A stretch of DNA of 64,000 bases, from positions 1 to 64,000 of the forward strand of contig JAOTSD010000009.1 of NCBI GenBank assembly GCA_030247555.1, read 5' to 3'. How positions within the stretch are numbered: position 1 is the first letter of the stretch; every line of letters begins with the position of its first letter. A model generated the notes under the pieces. It was not told the origin of the DNA, ran no database searches, and was given only the letters and a program-made list of their open reading frames with translations. The position numbers and the translations under genes were made by a program. The DNA comes from Siculibacillus sp. (GTDB lineage Bacteria; Pseudomonadota; Alphaproteobacteria; Rhizobiales; Ancalomicrobiaceae). Of this stretch, positions 55,872-63,470 are shown piece by piece.

Positions 55872-56068
55872 GACGCGCGGATGGGGGCGACGGCCGCCGC
55901 GGATCGCCGGTCGGATGAAAAACCCGCTTGCGTCGGCCGACCATCGCAGCTATTCGACGAAGAGGCTCCGCGCACCTCGTGTCGCGGCGCCATGAACGGA
56001 CGGATCCTCGCGGAACCGTTCGAGACCGGGTCGCGGTGGTCCGCGGCTCCTCGAGGGACGAAGACCCG

Positions 56069-56173
56069 ATGATCGCGCGAGACGTTTCTCCGCAGACGAT
56101 CGCAGCGCCGGACGGCGCCACGGGTTCGCGCGCCCTCCTTCTCTCCTCGCTTCTCCTTCTTATCGGCCCCTGA
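56069..56173 (+). CDS. Putative leucine leader peptide upstream of leuA
   Basis: A 34-residue frame (ATG 56069, TGA 56171-56173) whose end reads ALLLSSLLLLIG: seven leucine codons, four of them CTT and three CTC. CTT is rare in this GC-rich genome. The pattern fits ribosome-stalling control of leuA by leucyl-tRNA supply. A weak GAGGG lies 11 bp before the ATG. The frame lies 144 bp before leuA and overlaps a stem. Confidence 0.65.
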   Translation: MIARDVSPQTIAAPDGATGSRALLLSSLLLLIGP

Positions 56174-56218
56174 GCGCCGACGGGCTCCCGCACGAAGCGC
56201 GGAGCGGGCTCTCAGGGG
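56167..56218 (+). promoter_or_regulatory. leuA leader hairpin (attenuator candidate)
   Basis: CCCCTGAG (56167-56174), containing the leader peptide's stop codon, pairs with CTCAGGGG (56211-56218). Inside, GCTCC/GGAGC and CGC/GCG form a second stem with one bulge. No T-run follows, so control might act on translation or on an mRNA structure further down rather than as a classic terminator. leuA starts 100 bp later. Confidence 0.5.
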
Positions 56219-56317
56219 ATGAGGAACGAAACGGCCACCGAACCCATTCGGCGCCGCCGGCGAGGTCACGAGTGAAGACGACCCCCGCGGCCCACGACGA
56301 TCCAGAGGACCTCCGCG

Positions 56318-57910
56318 ATGAACCAGATCGACACTTCCGCCCGCGACCGCGTCGTCATCTTCGACACCACCCTGCGCGACGGCGAACAGTCCGCCGGCGC
56401 CTCGATGACCTTCGAGGAGAAGATCCAGGTCGCCGACCTGCTCGACGCCATGGGCGTCGACGTCATCGAGGCCGGTTTCCCGATCGCCTCGCAGGGCGAT
56501 TTCGAGGCGGTCTCCGAAATCGCCCGCCGCCTGCGCCATTCGGTACCGGCGGGTCTGGCGCGCGCCGCCGCCAAGGACATCGACCGCGCCGCCGAGGCGC
56601 TCAGGAACGCCCACGCCTTCCGCATCCACACCTTCATCTCCACCTCGCCGGTGCACATGAAGTACAAGCTGCAGATGGAACCGGAGGCGGTGCTGGAGAA
56701 GGTCTTCACGTCGGTGTCGCGCGCCCGCTCCCACACCGACGACGTCGAATGGTCGGCCGAGGACGCCACCCGCACCGAACACGACTTCCTGTGCCGTTGC
56801 GTCGAAGCGGCGATCAAGGCCGGCGCCCGCACCATCAACATCCCCGACACCGTCGGCTACACCACGCCGGAGGAATATCGCGCCCTGTTCGAGATGCTGA
56901 TCTCGCGGGTGCCGAACGCCGACAAGGCGATCTTCTCCACCCATTGCCACAACGACCTCGGCATGGCGGTCGCCAACTCTCTGGCCGGCGTCATGGGCGG
57001 CGCCCGGCAGATCGAGTGCACCGTCAACGGGCTGGGCGAGCGCGCCGGCAACGCCGCGTTGGAGGAGGTGGTGATGGCCATCCGCACGCGCGCCGACGTG
57101 CTGCCCTACACCACCGGCATCAGGACGCCGATGCTGACCCAGGCTTCGAAACTGGTCTCCACCGTCTCGGGCTTCCCGGTCCAGTACAACAAGGCGATCG
57201 TCGGCAAGAACGCCTTCGCCCACGAGTCCGGCATCCATCAGGACGGCATGCTCAAGCACGTCGAGACCTACGAGATCATGCGACCCGAGGACGTCGGCGT
57301 GCGCGAGACCAACCTGGTCATGGGCAAGCACTCCGGCCGCCACGCCTTCCGCGAGAAGCTGAAGGATCTCGGCTACGATCTGGGCGAGAACGCCTTCGAG
57401 GACGCCTTCAGGCGGATGAAGGACCTGGCCGATCGCAAGAAGCACGTCTACGACGAGGACATCGAAGCGCTGGTCGAGGACGGCATCGTCTCGCAGGCCG
57501 AAGGCGCCAAGGTGATCGCGCTGACCGTCATCGCCGGCACCGGCGGACCGCAGAAGGCGATCATCACCATGGACGTCGAGGGCCATCACGTCACCAAGGA
57601 GGCCACCGGCACCGGTCCGGTCGACGCGACCTTCAACGCCATCAAGGCGATCCTGCCGCACGAGGCCAAGCTGTCGCTCTATCAGGTCCATGCGGTGACC
57701 GAGGGCACCGACGCCCAGGCCGAGGTCTCGGTGCGCCTCGAGGAGGAGGGCCGGGTGGCGACCGGGCGCGGCGCCGACGTCGACACGCTGGTGTCCTCGG
57801 CCAAGGCCTACGTCTCGGCGCTCAACAAGCTGTCGATCCGCCGCCAGAAGGCGACCGACGCCGCGGCGAGCGACGACGACGAGCCGGTGCGCGTCGGCGA
57901 ACGGATCTGA
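56318..57910 (+). CDS. leuA: 2-isopropylmalate synthase
   Basis: 530 residues, first enzyme of leucine synthesis: joins acetyl-CoA and 2-oxoisovalerate. DTTLRDGEQSAGASM begins the TIM barrel, metal-binding HxH in STHCHNDLGMA, and the C-terminal regulatory domain (about 395-500, with GQGPVDATF-like text TGTGPVDATFNAIKAILPH) provides leucine feedback inhibition. AGAGGA is 8 bp before the ATG. Preceded by a leader peptide and followed by an intrinsic terminator, so it is transcribed alone. Confidence 0.96.
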   Translation: MNQIDTSARDRVVIFDTTLRDGEQSAGASMTFEEKIQVADLLDAMGVDVIEAGFPIASQGDFEAVSEIARRLRHSVPAGLARAAAKDIDRAAEALRNAHAFRIHTFISTSPVHMKYKLQMEPEAVLEKVFTSVSRARSHTDDVEWSAEDATRTEHDFLCRCVEAAIKAGARTINIPDTVGYTTPEEYRALFEMLISRVPNADKAIFSTHCHNDLGMAVANSLAGVMGGARQIECTVNGLGERAGNAALEEVVMAIRTRADVLPYTTGIRTPMLTQASKLVSTVSGFPVQYNKAIVGKNAFAHESGIHQDGMLKHVETYEIMRPEDVGVRETNLVMGKHSGRHAFREKLKDLGYDLGENAFEDAFRRMKDLADRKKHVYDEDIEALVEDGIVSQAEGAKVIALTVIAGTGGPQKAIITMDVEGHHVTKEATGTGPVDATFNAIKAILPHEAKLSLYQVHAVTEGTDAQAEVSVRLEEEGRVATGRGADVDTLVSSAKAYVSALNKLSIRRQKATDAAASDDDEPVRVGERI

Positions 57911-57941
57911 CGCGGGCGAATTCGCTCTCGGCACGAGAAAC

Positions 57942-57980
57942 ATCGGCCGCAGGGGCCATCTCCTGCGGCCGATTCGTTTT
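57942..57980 (+). terminator. Intrinsic terminator of leuA
   Basis: A perfect 12-bp stem (ATCGGCCGCAGG, 57942-57953, with its complement 57962-57973), 8-base loop, followed by TTCGTTTT. It lies 31 bp after the leuA stop. Confidence 0.8.
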
Positions 57981-58099
57981 CCGGATCAGCGGCTTGTCGC
58001 GGATCGAAGAAACTCGTGCCCGCCTGTTGCATCCCGCCGCCGGGACGGCTATAGAAAGCGCCGTCGCGGCCGGCGGTTCCGCCCCGGTCGAGTGAGAAT

Positions 58100-58175
<76 letters not shown>

Positions 58176-58196
58176 TTCTCGCCTCGGACATCGAAG

Positions 58197-58220
58197 AGCC
58201 GCCCTTTCGGGCGGCTTTTT
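58197..58220 (+). terminator. Intrinsic terminator after tRNA-Lys
   Basis: AGCCGCCC (58197-58204), loop TTTC, GGGCGGCT (58209-58216), then a run of T. It sits 21 bp after the tRNA-Lys CCA. Confidence 0.9.
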
Positions 58221-58419
58221 CGTCTCTCGCGGGGCTCGAGCCGGAGTGACGGCCGTCATCGACTGTTCACGAGCCCCGCACCCCGGTGGACGTTAGACTG
58301 AGGACCGCCGGCAAGGCCGCGATCATCTCGAAGCGGAAGGGCAGCAGAGTGGCCCGCGCCGAGGTGAGGAGGCCGAACCGGCCTCCCGACCCGAGGGTCG
58401 TCTCGCTCGGAGCGCTCCG

Positions 58420-58704
58420 ATGTTCGTCGCCACCCGCCGCGCCGTTCTGGCGCTCCTCGCCCTCCTGCCCTTCGGATCTCGGACCCGAGCCGCCGAACCG
58501 CAGCGTTGGCTGTGCACCTACAACGAGTGCCTGCCCTACGTCTACGACCCCGCCCACGGCGATCCCGACAACATCGCCGGGACCCATCCGATCCCCCCCG
58601 GTGTCGCCTTCGAGGACCTGCCGGCGGACTGGCGCTGCCCGGTGTGCGGCTCGCCCAAGGAATGGTTCGAGGAGACCGACGCGCCCTGGCGCGGCACCGG
58701 CTGA
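58420..58704 (+). CDS. Exported rubredoxin-like protein with a CX4C first knuckle
   Basis: 94 residues. A likely signal peptide ([19 protein letters not shown], cleavage near 24) precedes a rubredoxin fold: [34 protein letters not shown], then CPVCG (second knuckle). Rubredoxins use two CxxC pairs to hold one iron; here the first pair is spaced by four residues (C-TYNE-C). Rubredoxins carry electrons and are normally cytoplasmic, so export is unusual. Stands alone, 203 bp downstream of the tRNA-Lys terminator. Confidence 0.75.
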   Translation: MFVATRRAVLALLALLPFGSRTRAAEPQRWLCTYNECLPYVYDPAHGDPDNIAGTHPIPPGVAFEDLPADWRCPVCGSPKEWFEETDAPWRGTG

Positions 58705-58768
58705 GCCGCGCGTCGGCGATCGCGGCACCCTCGCCCCGGATGCCCTCGACCGCCGTGCCGGACGCAAG

Positions 58769-58794
58769 AAGGGCGCCCCTCGCGGGGCGCCCTT
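58769..58794. terminator. Strong hairpin between convergent rubredoxin-like and phoX genes
   Basis: AAGGGCGCCCC (58769-58779), loop TCGC, and its complement (58784-58794): a perfect 11-bp stem whose outer A/T pairs supply a short T-tract on both strands. Placed between converging genes, it probably terminates both. Confidence 0.75.
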
Positions 58795-58821
58795 CGCGTT
58801 TGGTGTCGGGGTGCCTGCCGA

Positions 58822-60780
58822 TCAGCCGATGGCGCCGCCGCCCTGCTTGGTGATCACCATCACCGAGGGACGCGGCGGCATGTCGGGCTTGAAGTCCGGC
58901 CAACGGGTCGAGGGTTTGTCGTAGGTCGAGCCCTTCTCGTCGGCGGGATGCTGGATGGCGGCGAAATAGGCGGTGTCGTCCACATTGAACGACGGGCCGC
59001 AGAGCTCCGCGCCGCGCGGGGTGGAGAAGAACAGCTTGACCAGCGCCCGGCCGTCGCCCTCGGTGTCGGCCGCCCACACGCCGTCGGCCATGCCGGCCTT
59101 CGGCGCGCCGTCGGTGGCGATCCACAGGCGGCCCTTGCCGTCGACGGCGACGTTGTCGGGGCAGGAGAGCCAGTCGCCTGCGCCGACCGCCGGGTGATAC
59201 TTGGCGCCCTGTTCCGGCTTCGACGGGTCGCCGCCGAGCAGGAACAGATCCCAGCCGTACTTGGTCGCGGTGTGATCCTTGTCGGCGCCACGGCCGCCCG
59301 GCGGGATCATCTCGACGATGTGGCCGTGCTCGTTGGTGGCGCGGGGATTGACCGCGTTCACCTGGTCCTTCTTGCGCTTGGTGTTGTTGGTCATCACCGC
59401 GTAGACGACGCCGGTCACGAGGTTCGGCTCGACGTCCTCGGGACGGTCCATCGGCGTGGCACCGAGCAGGTCGGCGGCGCGGCGGGTCTCGATCAGCACG
59501 TCGGCCTGGGAGTGGAAGTCGTTGGCCGGAGTGAGCGGCCCCTCGCCGAAGGTGAGCGGCAGCCAGTCGAGCGTCTTGTCGTCGTTGAAGCGGGCGACGA
59601 AGAGCGTGCCCTCGTCGAGGATGGCGAAATTCGCCTTGCGGTCCTTGGCGTCGTACTTGGCCTTGGAGACGAACTTGTAGACGTAGTCGAACTGCTGATC
59701 GTCACCGGCGTAGCAGACGACGTGGCCCGACTTGTCGACCAGCGCATGAGCGCCTTCGTGCTTGAAGCGGCCGAGGGCGGTGCGCTTCACCGGCACCGCG
59801 GCCGGGTCGTAGGGGTCGACCTCGACCATCCAGCCGAAACGGTTGGCCTCGTTCGGCTCCTTCTCGACGTCGAAACGATCGTGGAACCGATACCAGCCGT
59901 AGCCGACGTCACCGGCGATGCCGAGGCGCTTGTAGGCCCGCGCCTCCTTGGTCTTGGTGATGTCGCCGGAGAAGTAGTTGTTGAAGTTCTCCTCCGCCAT
60001 CAGCACCGTACCCCACGGCGTGACCGAGCCGGCGCAGTTGTTGAGCGTGCCGAGCACCTTGGTGCCGGTGGCGTCCTGCGAGGTCTTCATCCGGTCGTGG
60101 CCGGCGGCGGGGCCGGAGATCTTCATCTCGGTGCCGACATGGCCGCGGCGATTGTAGGCGCTGTCGGCGACGACCGACCACTTGCCCTTGGCGTCGCGGG
60201 CGATCTCGATCACCGAGAAGCCGTGCGCGGCCATCTCGACGTCGACCATCTCCTTCGACTGGGTCTTCTTGTCGCGATCGGCGGCGTTCGGGAACATGAG
60301 CTCGCGATCGACGTACTCGTGGGTGACGCAGAGCAGGCCGCGGGCCGGATTGCCCGAGCCGTAGGGCAGCGGCGTGTAGCCGACGAAGTCGTTGTTGTAG
60401 CCGAACTGCAGCGCCTGGGCGGCGGCCGACTGCTTCGTCGGATCGAAGGCCGGGGCACCCTTGACCACCGCGTCGCCCCAACGGATCAGCATCTCGGCGT
60501 CGTAGCCGTTGGCGACGTGATGGGTGTCGTCGTAGCGGTGCGGCAGCGACTCGAAGGTCAGGGTGCCGAGCGAGGCGGCTTCGGCGTTCTTGGCGAAGAC
60601 CATGGCGCCGACCGAGCCGACCAGCGCCGAGGAGGCGGCGAGCGCCGCCGAACCGCCGAGGAAACCACGGCGCGACAGCGCCCGCTCGACGACGACGTGG
60701 AACGGCGTGTTGCCGGATTCGTTGGTCGAAATGTCGTCGGAGGCGCCTTCGACATAGGGCGCGTGGATCTGGTCGGTCAT
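58822..60780 (-). CDS. phoX: PhoX-type alkaline phosphatase, Tat-exported
   Basis: 652 residues, DUF839/PhoX family calcium- and iron-dependent alkaline phosphatase. A Tat signal with SRRGFLGG and a hydrophobic stretch lies inside a ~40-residue n-region; cleavage after AEA near 65. Family features include CVTHEYVDRELMFP, NNCAGSVTPWGTVLMAEENFNNYF and WIATDGA. It releases phosphate from organic phosphate esters in the periplasm and is usually induced by phosphate limitation. The closest upstream gene is tfuA (127 bp), on the same strand. Confidence 0.92.
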   Translation of the reverse strand: MTDQIHAPYVEGASDDISTNESGNTPFHVVVERALSRRGFLGGSAALAASSALVGSVGAMVFAKNAEAASLGTLTFESLPHRYDDTHHVANGYDAEMLIRWGDAVVKGAPAFDPTKQSAAAQALQFGYNNDFVGYTPLPYGSGNPARGLLCVTHEYVDRELMFPNAADRDKKTQSKEMVDVEMAAHGFSVIEIARDAKGKWSVVADSAYNRRGHVGTEMKISGPAAGHDRMKTSQDATGTKVLGTLNNCAGSVTPWGTVLMAEENFNNYFSGDITKTKEARAYKRLGIAGDVGYGWYRFHDRFDVEKEPNEANRFGWMVEVDPYDPAAVPVKRTALGRFKHEGAHALVDKSGHVVCYAGDDQQFDYVYKFVSKAKYDAKDRKANFAILDEGTLFVARFNDDKTLDWLPLTFGEGPLTPANDFHSQADVLIETRRAADLLGATPMDRPEDVEPNLVTGVVYAVMTNNTKRKKDQVNAVNPRATNEHGHIVEMIPPGGRGADKDHTATKYGWDLFLLGGDPSKPEQGAKYHPAVGAGDWLSCPDNVAVDGKGRLWIATDGAPKAGMADGVWAADTEGDGRALVKLFFSTPRGAELCGPSFNVDDTAYFAAIQHPADEKGSTYDKPSTRWPDFKPDMPPRPSVMVITKQGGGAIG

Positions 60781-60907
60781 CTCGGGAACACCTCGTTCAT
60801 GCCGCAGGGCGGCGGTCGCGGGCATTCCACCGCTCCAATGTATCAGACCGATGAAGCTCCGTGACATTCCGGAACCGGTCGAACCGCGTGCGGCGGAGCC
60901 GGAGACC

Positions 60908-61690
60908 TCACGCCGCCGGAGGCTCGGCGCGAGGGCCGTCGCCCCCGCGGGCCGTCGTCCGTTCCTCCGCGACGCCGCGCAGGAAGGCCAGCCACTGGAG
61001 CGGTTCGGCCATGCGCCAATGGGATGGTGGGTCGGCGCGTCGGGCCGGCAGATCGGCCATGCGGGCGACCAGTTCGAGCGCATCGGCCCGCTTCTGGTCG
61101 ACGCGGTGGCGACGAGCGGCCGCGACGAAGGCGCGGCGGCGTTCCTCGTCGCTCTCGAGGCGCGCGGCGACGGCCTCCAGGTCGAGGTTCTTGAAGAAGA
61201 TCGAACGGGCGGCACGCATCGCGGCGGCGAAGCGTTCCTCGTCGATCACCCCCTCCGTCCACATCCGTCGCAGCGTCGCTTCGACGTTGACGAAGGCTTC
61301 GGAGAGAGGCAGGTGGTCCATCTCGGCGGGGCCGTGCAATTGGGCGACGTCTGCGTCGTCATGGAGTTCGCCGCGCATGTAGCGGGCGCAGATCTCGCCG
61401 ATGCCGACCATGCCGTAGGCGGCGCATTCCGCCGCCCGGAGCGCGCCGAGGCTGCCGGCGCCGAGAACGGCGACCCCGTTCGACAGCGCCCACAGGATCT
61501 CCTTGTGCCATGGGGCGGCGACGTCCTCGTAGCGACCGTCGACGAGACCGATCACCGAGGCGCCGTCGATCACGGCACGGGCGATGTCGCCCTGCGCCGC
61601 CGGACCGCGGCAGTCGATGTCGGGATGGCCGGCGAAGCGGCCGGCGACGACGAGGCCGGACAGGGTCGGGCCGACGAACAGGATCTTCAT
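60908..61690 (-). CDS. tfuA: TfuA-like protein, YcaO partner
   Basis: 260 residues, TfuA core domain: MKILFVGPTLSG at the start, then DGRYEDVAAPWHKEILWALS and AGSLGALRAAECAAYGM, which are the family's conserved segments. TfuA proteins accompany YcaO enzymes that thioamidate peptide backbones (trifolitoxin, thiovarsolin, methyl-CoM reductase), probably by supplying sulfur. The ATG overlaps the ycaO stop (ATGA). Last gene of the RiPP operon, before phoX. Confidence 0.9.
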   Translation of the reverse strand: MKILFVGPTLSGLVVAGRFAGHPDIDCRGPAAQGDIARAVIDGASVIGLVDGRYEDVAAPWHKEILWALSNGVAVLGAGSLGALRAAECAAYGMVGIGEICARYMRGELHDDADVAQLHGPAEMDHLPLSEAFVNVEATLRRMWTEGVIDEERFAAAMRAARSIFFKNLDLEAVAARLESDEERRRAFVAAARRHRVDQKRADALELVARMADLPARRADPPSHWRMAEPLQWLAFLRGVAEERTTARGGDGPRAEPPAA

Positions 61691-62940
61691 GCGAGCCCCA
61701 TCATGGCGCGAACGGCGCGCGGCCCGAAGCTGCGGGCGCGATCGCCGGGCGGGTTCTCGAGATCGGGGGCGAAGACCTTGGCGACGGCATAGTCGTTCTC
61801 GCCGGTCTCGAGCGGCACGACGATCACCTCGCGCACCCCGCCGCGCACCAGACGCGACACCATCGCGCCGATCCAGCCGACGCGCGGTCCGAAAGGCTCC
61901 GGAGGTCTCGACGCGCGACGACACGGGGTGGCGCGGACATAGGCGAGGAGATCCCCCTTGAGCTTGGCCGAATAGCGCGCCGGCTCGAAATCGTCGCGGG
62001 CGGCGGCGATGGTGGTCAGGCGTGACTGCGCCGCTTCCGTGACGGCGCGGATCGCCGCCCGGGTCGGATCGGGATGGCAGCCGGAGCCGGCGGTCAGGTC
62101 GAAGTGTTTCCACTTGTCCTCGTGGCCGTTGGGGACCGGCGAGATCACCGCGAAGATCACGGGTATGCCGAGATCGGAGGTGACGTCGAAGAGGCGCAGG
62201 TGGAAGCCGGCTTCGGTGACGACGCGATCGAGCCGCGACAGTTCCGGGTCTTCGAAAGCGGCGACGTCGAGGCAGGCGGCCGCGACCGCCGCATCGTCGC
62301 GCAGGGTCCACAGTGTCATGGCGTCGCGCTCGATCCGTTCGGAGAGCCCGTGGAGCGTCGCCTCCCAGAAGACGTTGCCGGAGGCGAGGCCGTCGGTCGA
62401 CTGCCACCAGCGGGTCGCGGCGCGGCCGTCGTGGAGAACCGCCGCCTCGAGCGGCACGAAGACGCCCTCGCCGGAGACGAGATCGAGACCTTCGATCCAG
62501 GGGAAGATTTCGTCGTCGCTCGGCGGCGTCACCCCGCGGCGCAGCAGCACGTCGAGACGATTCGACCGACGCCCGGCGGCGCGCAGTTGTGCCGTCGAGG
62601 CGAGCACGCCGGCACGGTCCGGCCGTTCGGCGGTCGCCACCTCGATCGCCTCCATGACGGCGGAAGCGCGCGCCGCGCCGTCGTCGAGGCCCTTGCCCTG
62701 CGAGACGGCGAGGGTGCGGGCGTTGGGTCGCGTGGCGGCCCATACCGGGATGCCGATGTCGTCGAGGCCGGTCAGCCTGGCGAGCCGGGTGATGCCGAAC
62801 TCGCCGAACTTCGGCCGCATGGCCCGCACGGTGTCGTCGGGCGGGCGCATGCGGTCGAAATAGGCGGATCCGAAGCCGCGCGCCTCCATCTCGGCGACAT
62901 TGGACGCCAGCAGGGATGCGAGGCGCGCGGCCGGGATCAT
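61687..62940 (-). CDS. ycaO: YcaO cyclodehydratase/thioamide synthase
   Basis: 417 residues, YcaO family. ATP/Mg-binding residues are expected in SQGKGLDDGAARASAVMEAI, and further in TLHGLSERIERDAM; AIRAVTEAAQSRLT also matches the family. YcaO enzymes activate amide oxygens with ATP to form azolines, amidines or, with TfuA, thioamides. ATG 62940 overlaps the precursor's stop and its own stop overlaps tfuA, so precursor, ycaO and tfuA are translated in series. The C-terminal proline-rich tail typical of azoline-forming YcaOs is not seen. Confidence 0.93.
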   Translation of the reverse strand: MIPAARLASLLASNVAEMEARGFGSAYFDRMRPPDDTVRAMRPKFGEFGITRLARLTGLDDIGIPVWAATRPNARTLAVSQGKGLDDGAARASAVMEAIEVATAERPDRAGVLASTAQLRAAGRRSNRLDVLLRRGVTPPSDDEIFPWIEGLDLVSGEGVFVPLEAAVLHDGRAATRWWQSTDGLASGNVFWEATLHGLSERIERDAMTLWTLRDDAAVAAACLDVAAFEDPELSRLDRVVTEAGFHLRLFDVTSDLGIPVIFAVISPVPNGHEDKWKHFDLTAGSGCHPDPTRAAIRAVTEAAQSRLTTIAAARDDFEPARYSAKLKGDLLAYVRATPCRRASRPPEPFGPRVGWIGAMVSRLVRGGVREVIVVPLETGENDYAVAKVFAPDLENPPGDRARSFGPRAVRAMMGLA

Positions 62941-63437
62941 GCGTGACCTTCGGACCCGAAGAGAATGTGCGCGGCGGACGCCGAACGCACGTCGCTCACC
63001 ATGGTCTCGACGCCGTAGAGGATGTGCGACGCCGGTTCGGAGCGGGTGTCCGCGCCATAGAGAATGTGGGCCGCCGGCTCGGAACGGGTGTCCGCGCCGT
63101 AGAGGATGTGGGCCGCCGGCTCGGAACGGGTGTCCGCGCCGTAGAGGATGTGGGCCGCGGCGTCGGAGCGGGTGTCCGCGCCGTAGAGGATGTGGGCCGC
63201 CGGCTCGGAACGGGTGTCCGCGCCGTAGAGGATGTGGGCCGCGGCGTCGGAGCGGGTGTCCGCGCCGTAGAGGATGTGGGCCGCGGCCTCACTCCGGTTA
63301 TCGCCTTCGACCGTGACCGTCGCGTCGGTCGACAGACCGAGTTCGGCGGCGTCGATGGCCTCCACCGTGAGCGTGTCCGTGTTCACCAAGAACACCCGGT
63401 CATCGCCGGCAACTTTCAAGATGATCATCTTCGCCAT
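62937..63437 (-). CDS. Multi-core RiPP precursor with eight HILYG/HILFG repeats
   Basis: 166 residues. The leader-like region (1-47, MAKMIILKVAGDDRVFLVNT and following) is acidic and beta-prone. Then come seven tandem 14-residue units of the type RSEPAAHILYGADT (residues 48-145); variants are RSEAAA, RSDAAA, RSEPAS and a final HILYGVET. A spacer MVSDV and an eighth core RSASAAHILFGSEGHA close the protein. There is no cysteine, so YcaO chemistry would act on the backbone or on Ser/Thr. GGGAG lies 7 bp before the ATG. It is coupled to ycaO (ATGA) and preceded by a TPR gene 33 bp upstream. Function inferred from position and repeats. Confidence 0.85.
   Translation of the reverse strand: MAKMIILKVAGDDRVFLVNTDTLTVEAIDAAELGLSTDATVTVEGDNRSEAAAHILYGADTRSDAAAHILYGADTRSEPAAHILYGADTRSDAAAHILYGADTRSEPAAHILYGADTRSEPAAHILYGADTRSEPASHILYGVETMVSDVRSASAAHILFGSEGHA
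62955..63296 (-). repeat. In-frame 42-bp tandem repeats encoding the RiPP cores
   Basis: Seven contiguous 42-bp units (63003-63296), nearly identical in DNA, plus a diverged eighth core (62955-62987). Substitutions between units are few and mostly at the second to fifth residues of each unit (SE-P versus SD-A). Such closeness indicates recent duplication or gene conversion. They are coding, with no spacers, and are not CRISPR repeats. Confidence 0.92.
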
Positions 63438-63470
63438 TCTCGATCTCCCTGCTGTTTCGCCTCTGGGGCC

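Noticed and set aside
55928..56068. Longer coding frame ahead of the leucine leader peptide
   Set aside because: The upstream part has no ribosome site or recognisable protein; only the last 34 codons show the leucine run.
60790..60860. PHO box upstream of phoX
   Set aside because: TGTCA-like and TTCAT-like segments are present on the minus strand but match poorly and have a 10-bp instead of 11-bp period.
62955..63296. Regular 42-bp repeats that could suggest a CRISPR array
   Set aside because: Units are contiguous without spacers, keep one reading frame and encode a peptide coupled to ycaO.
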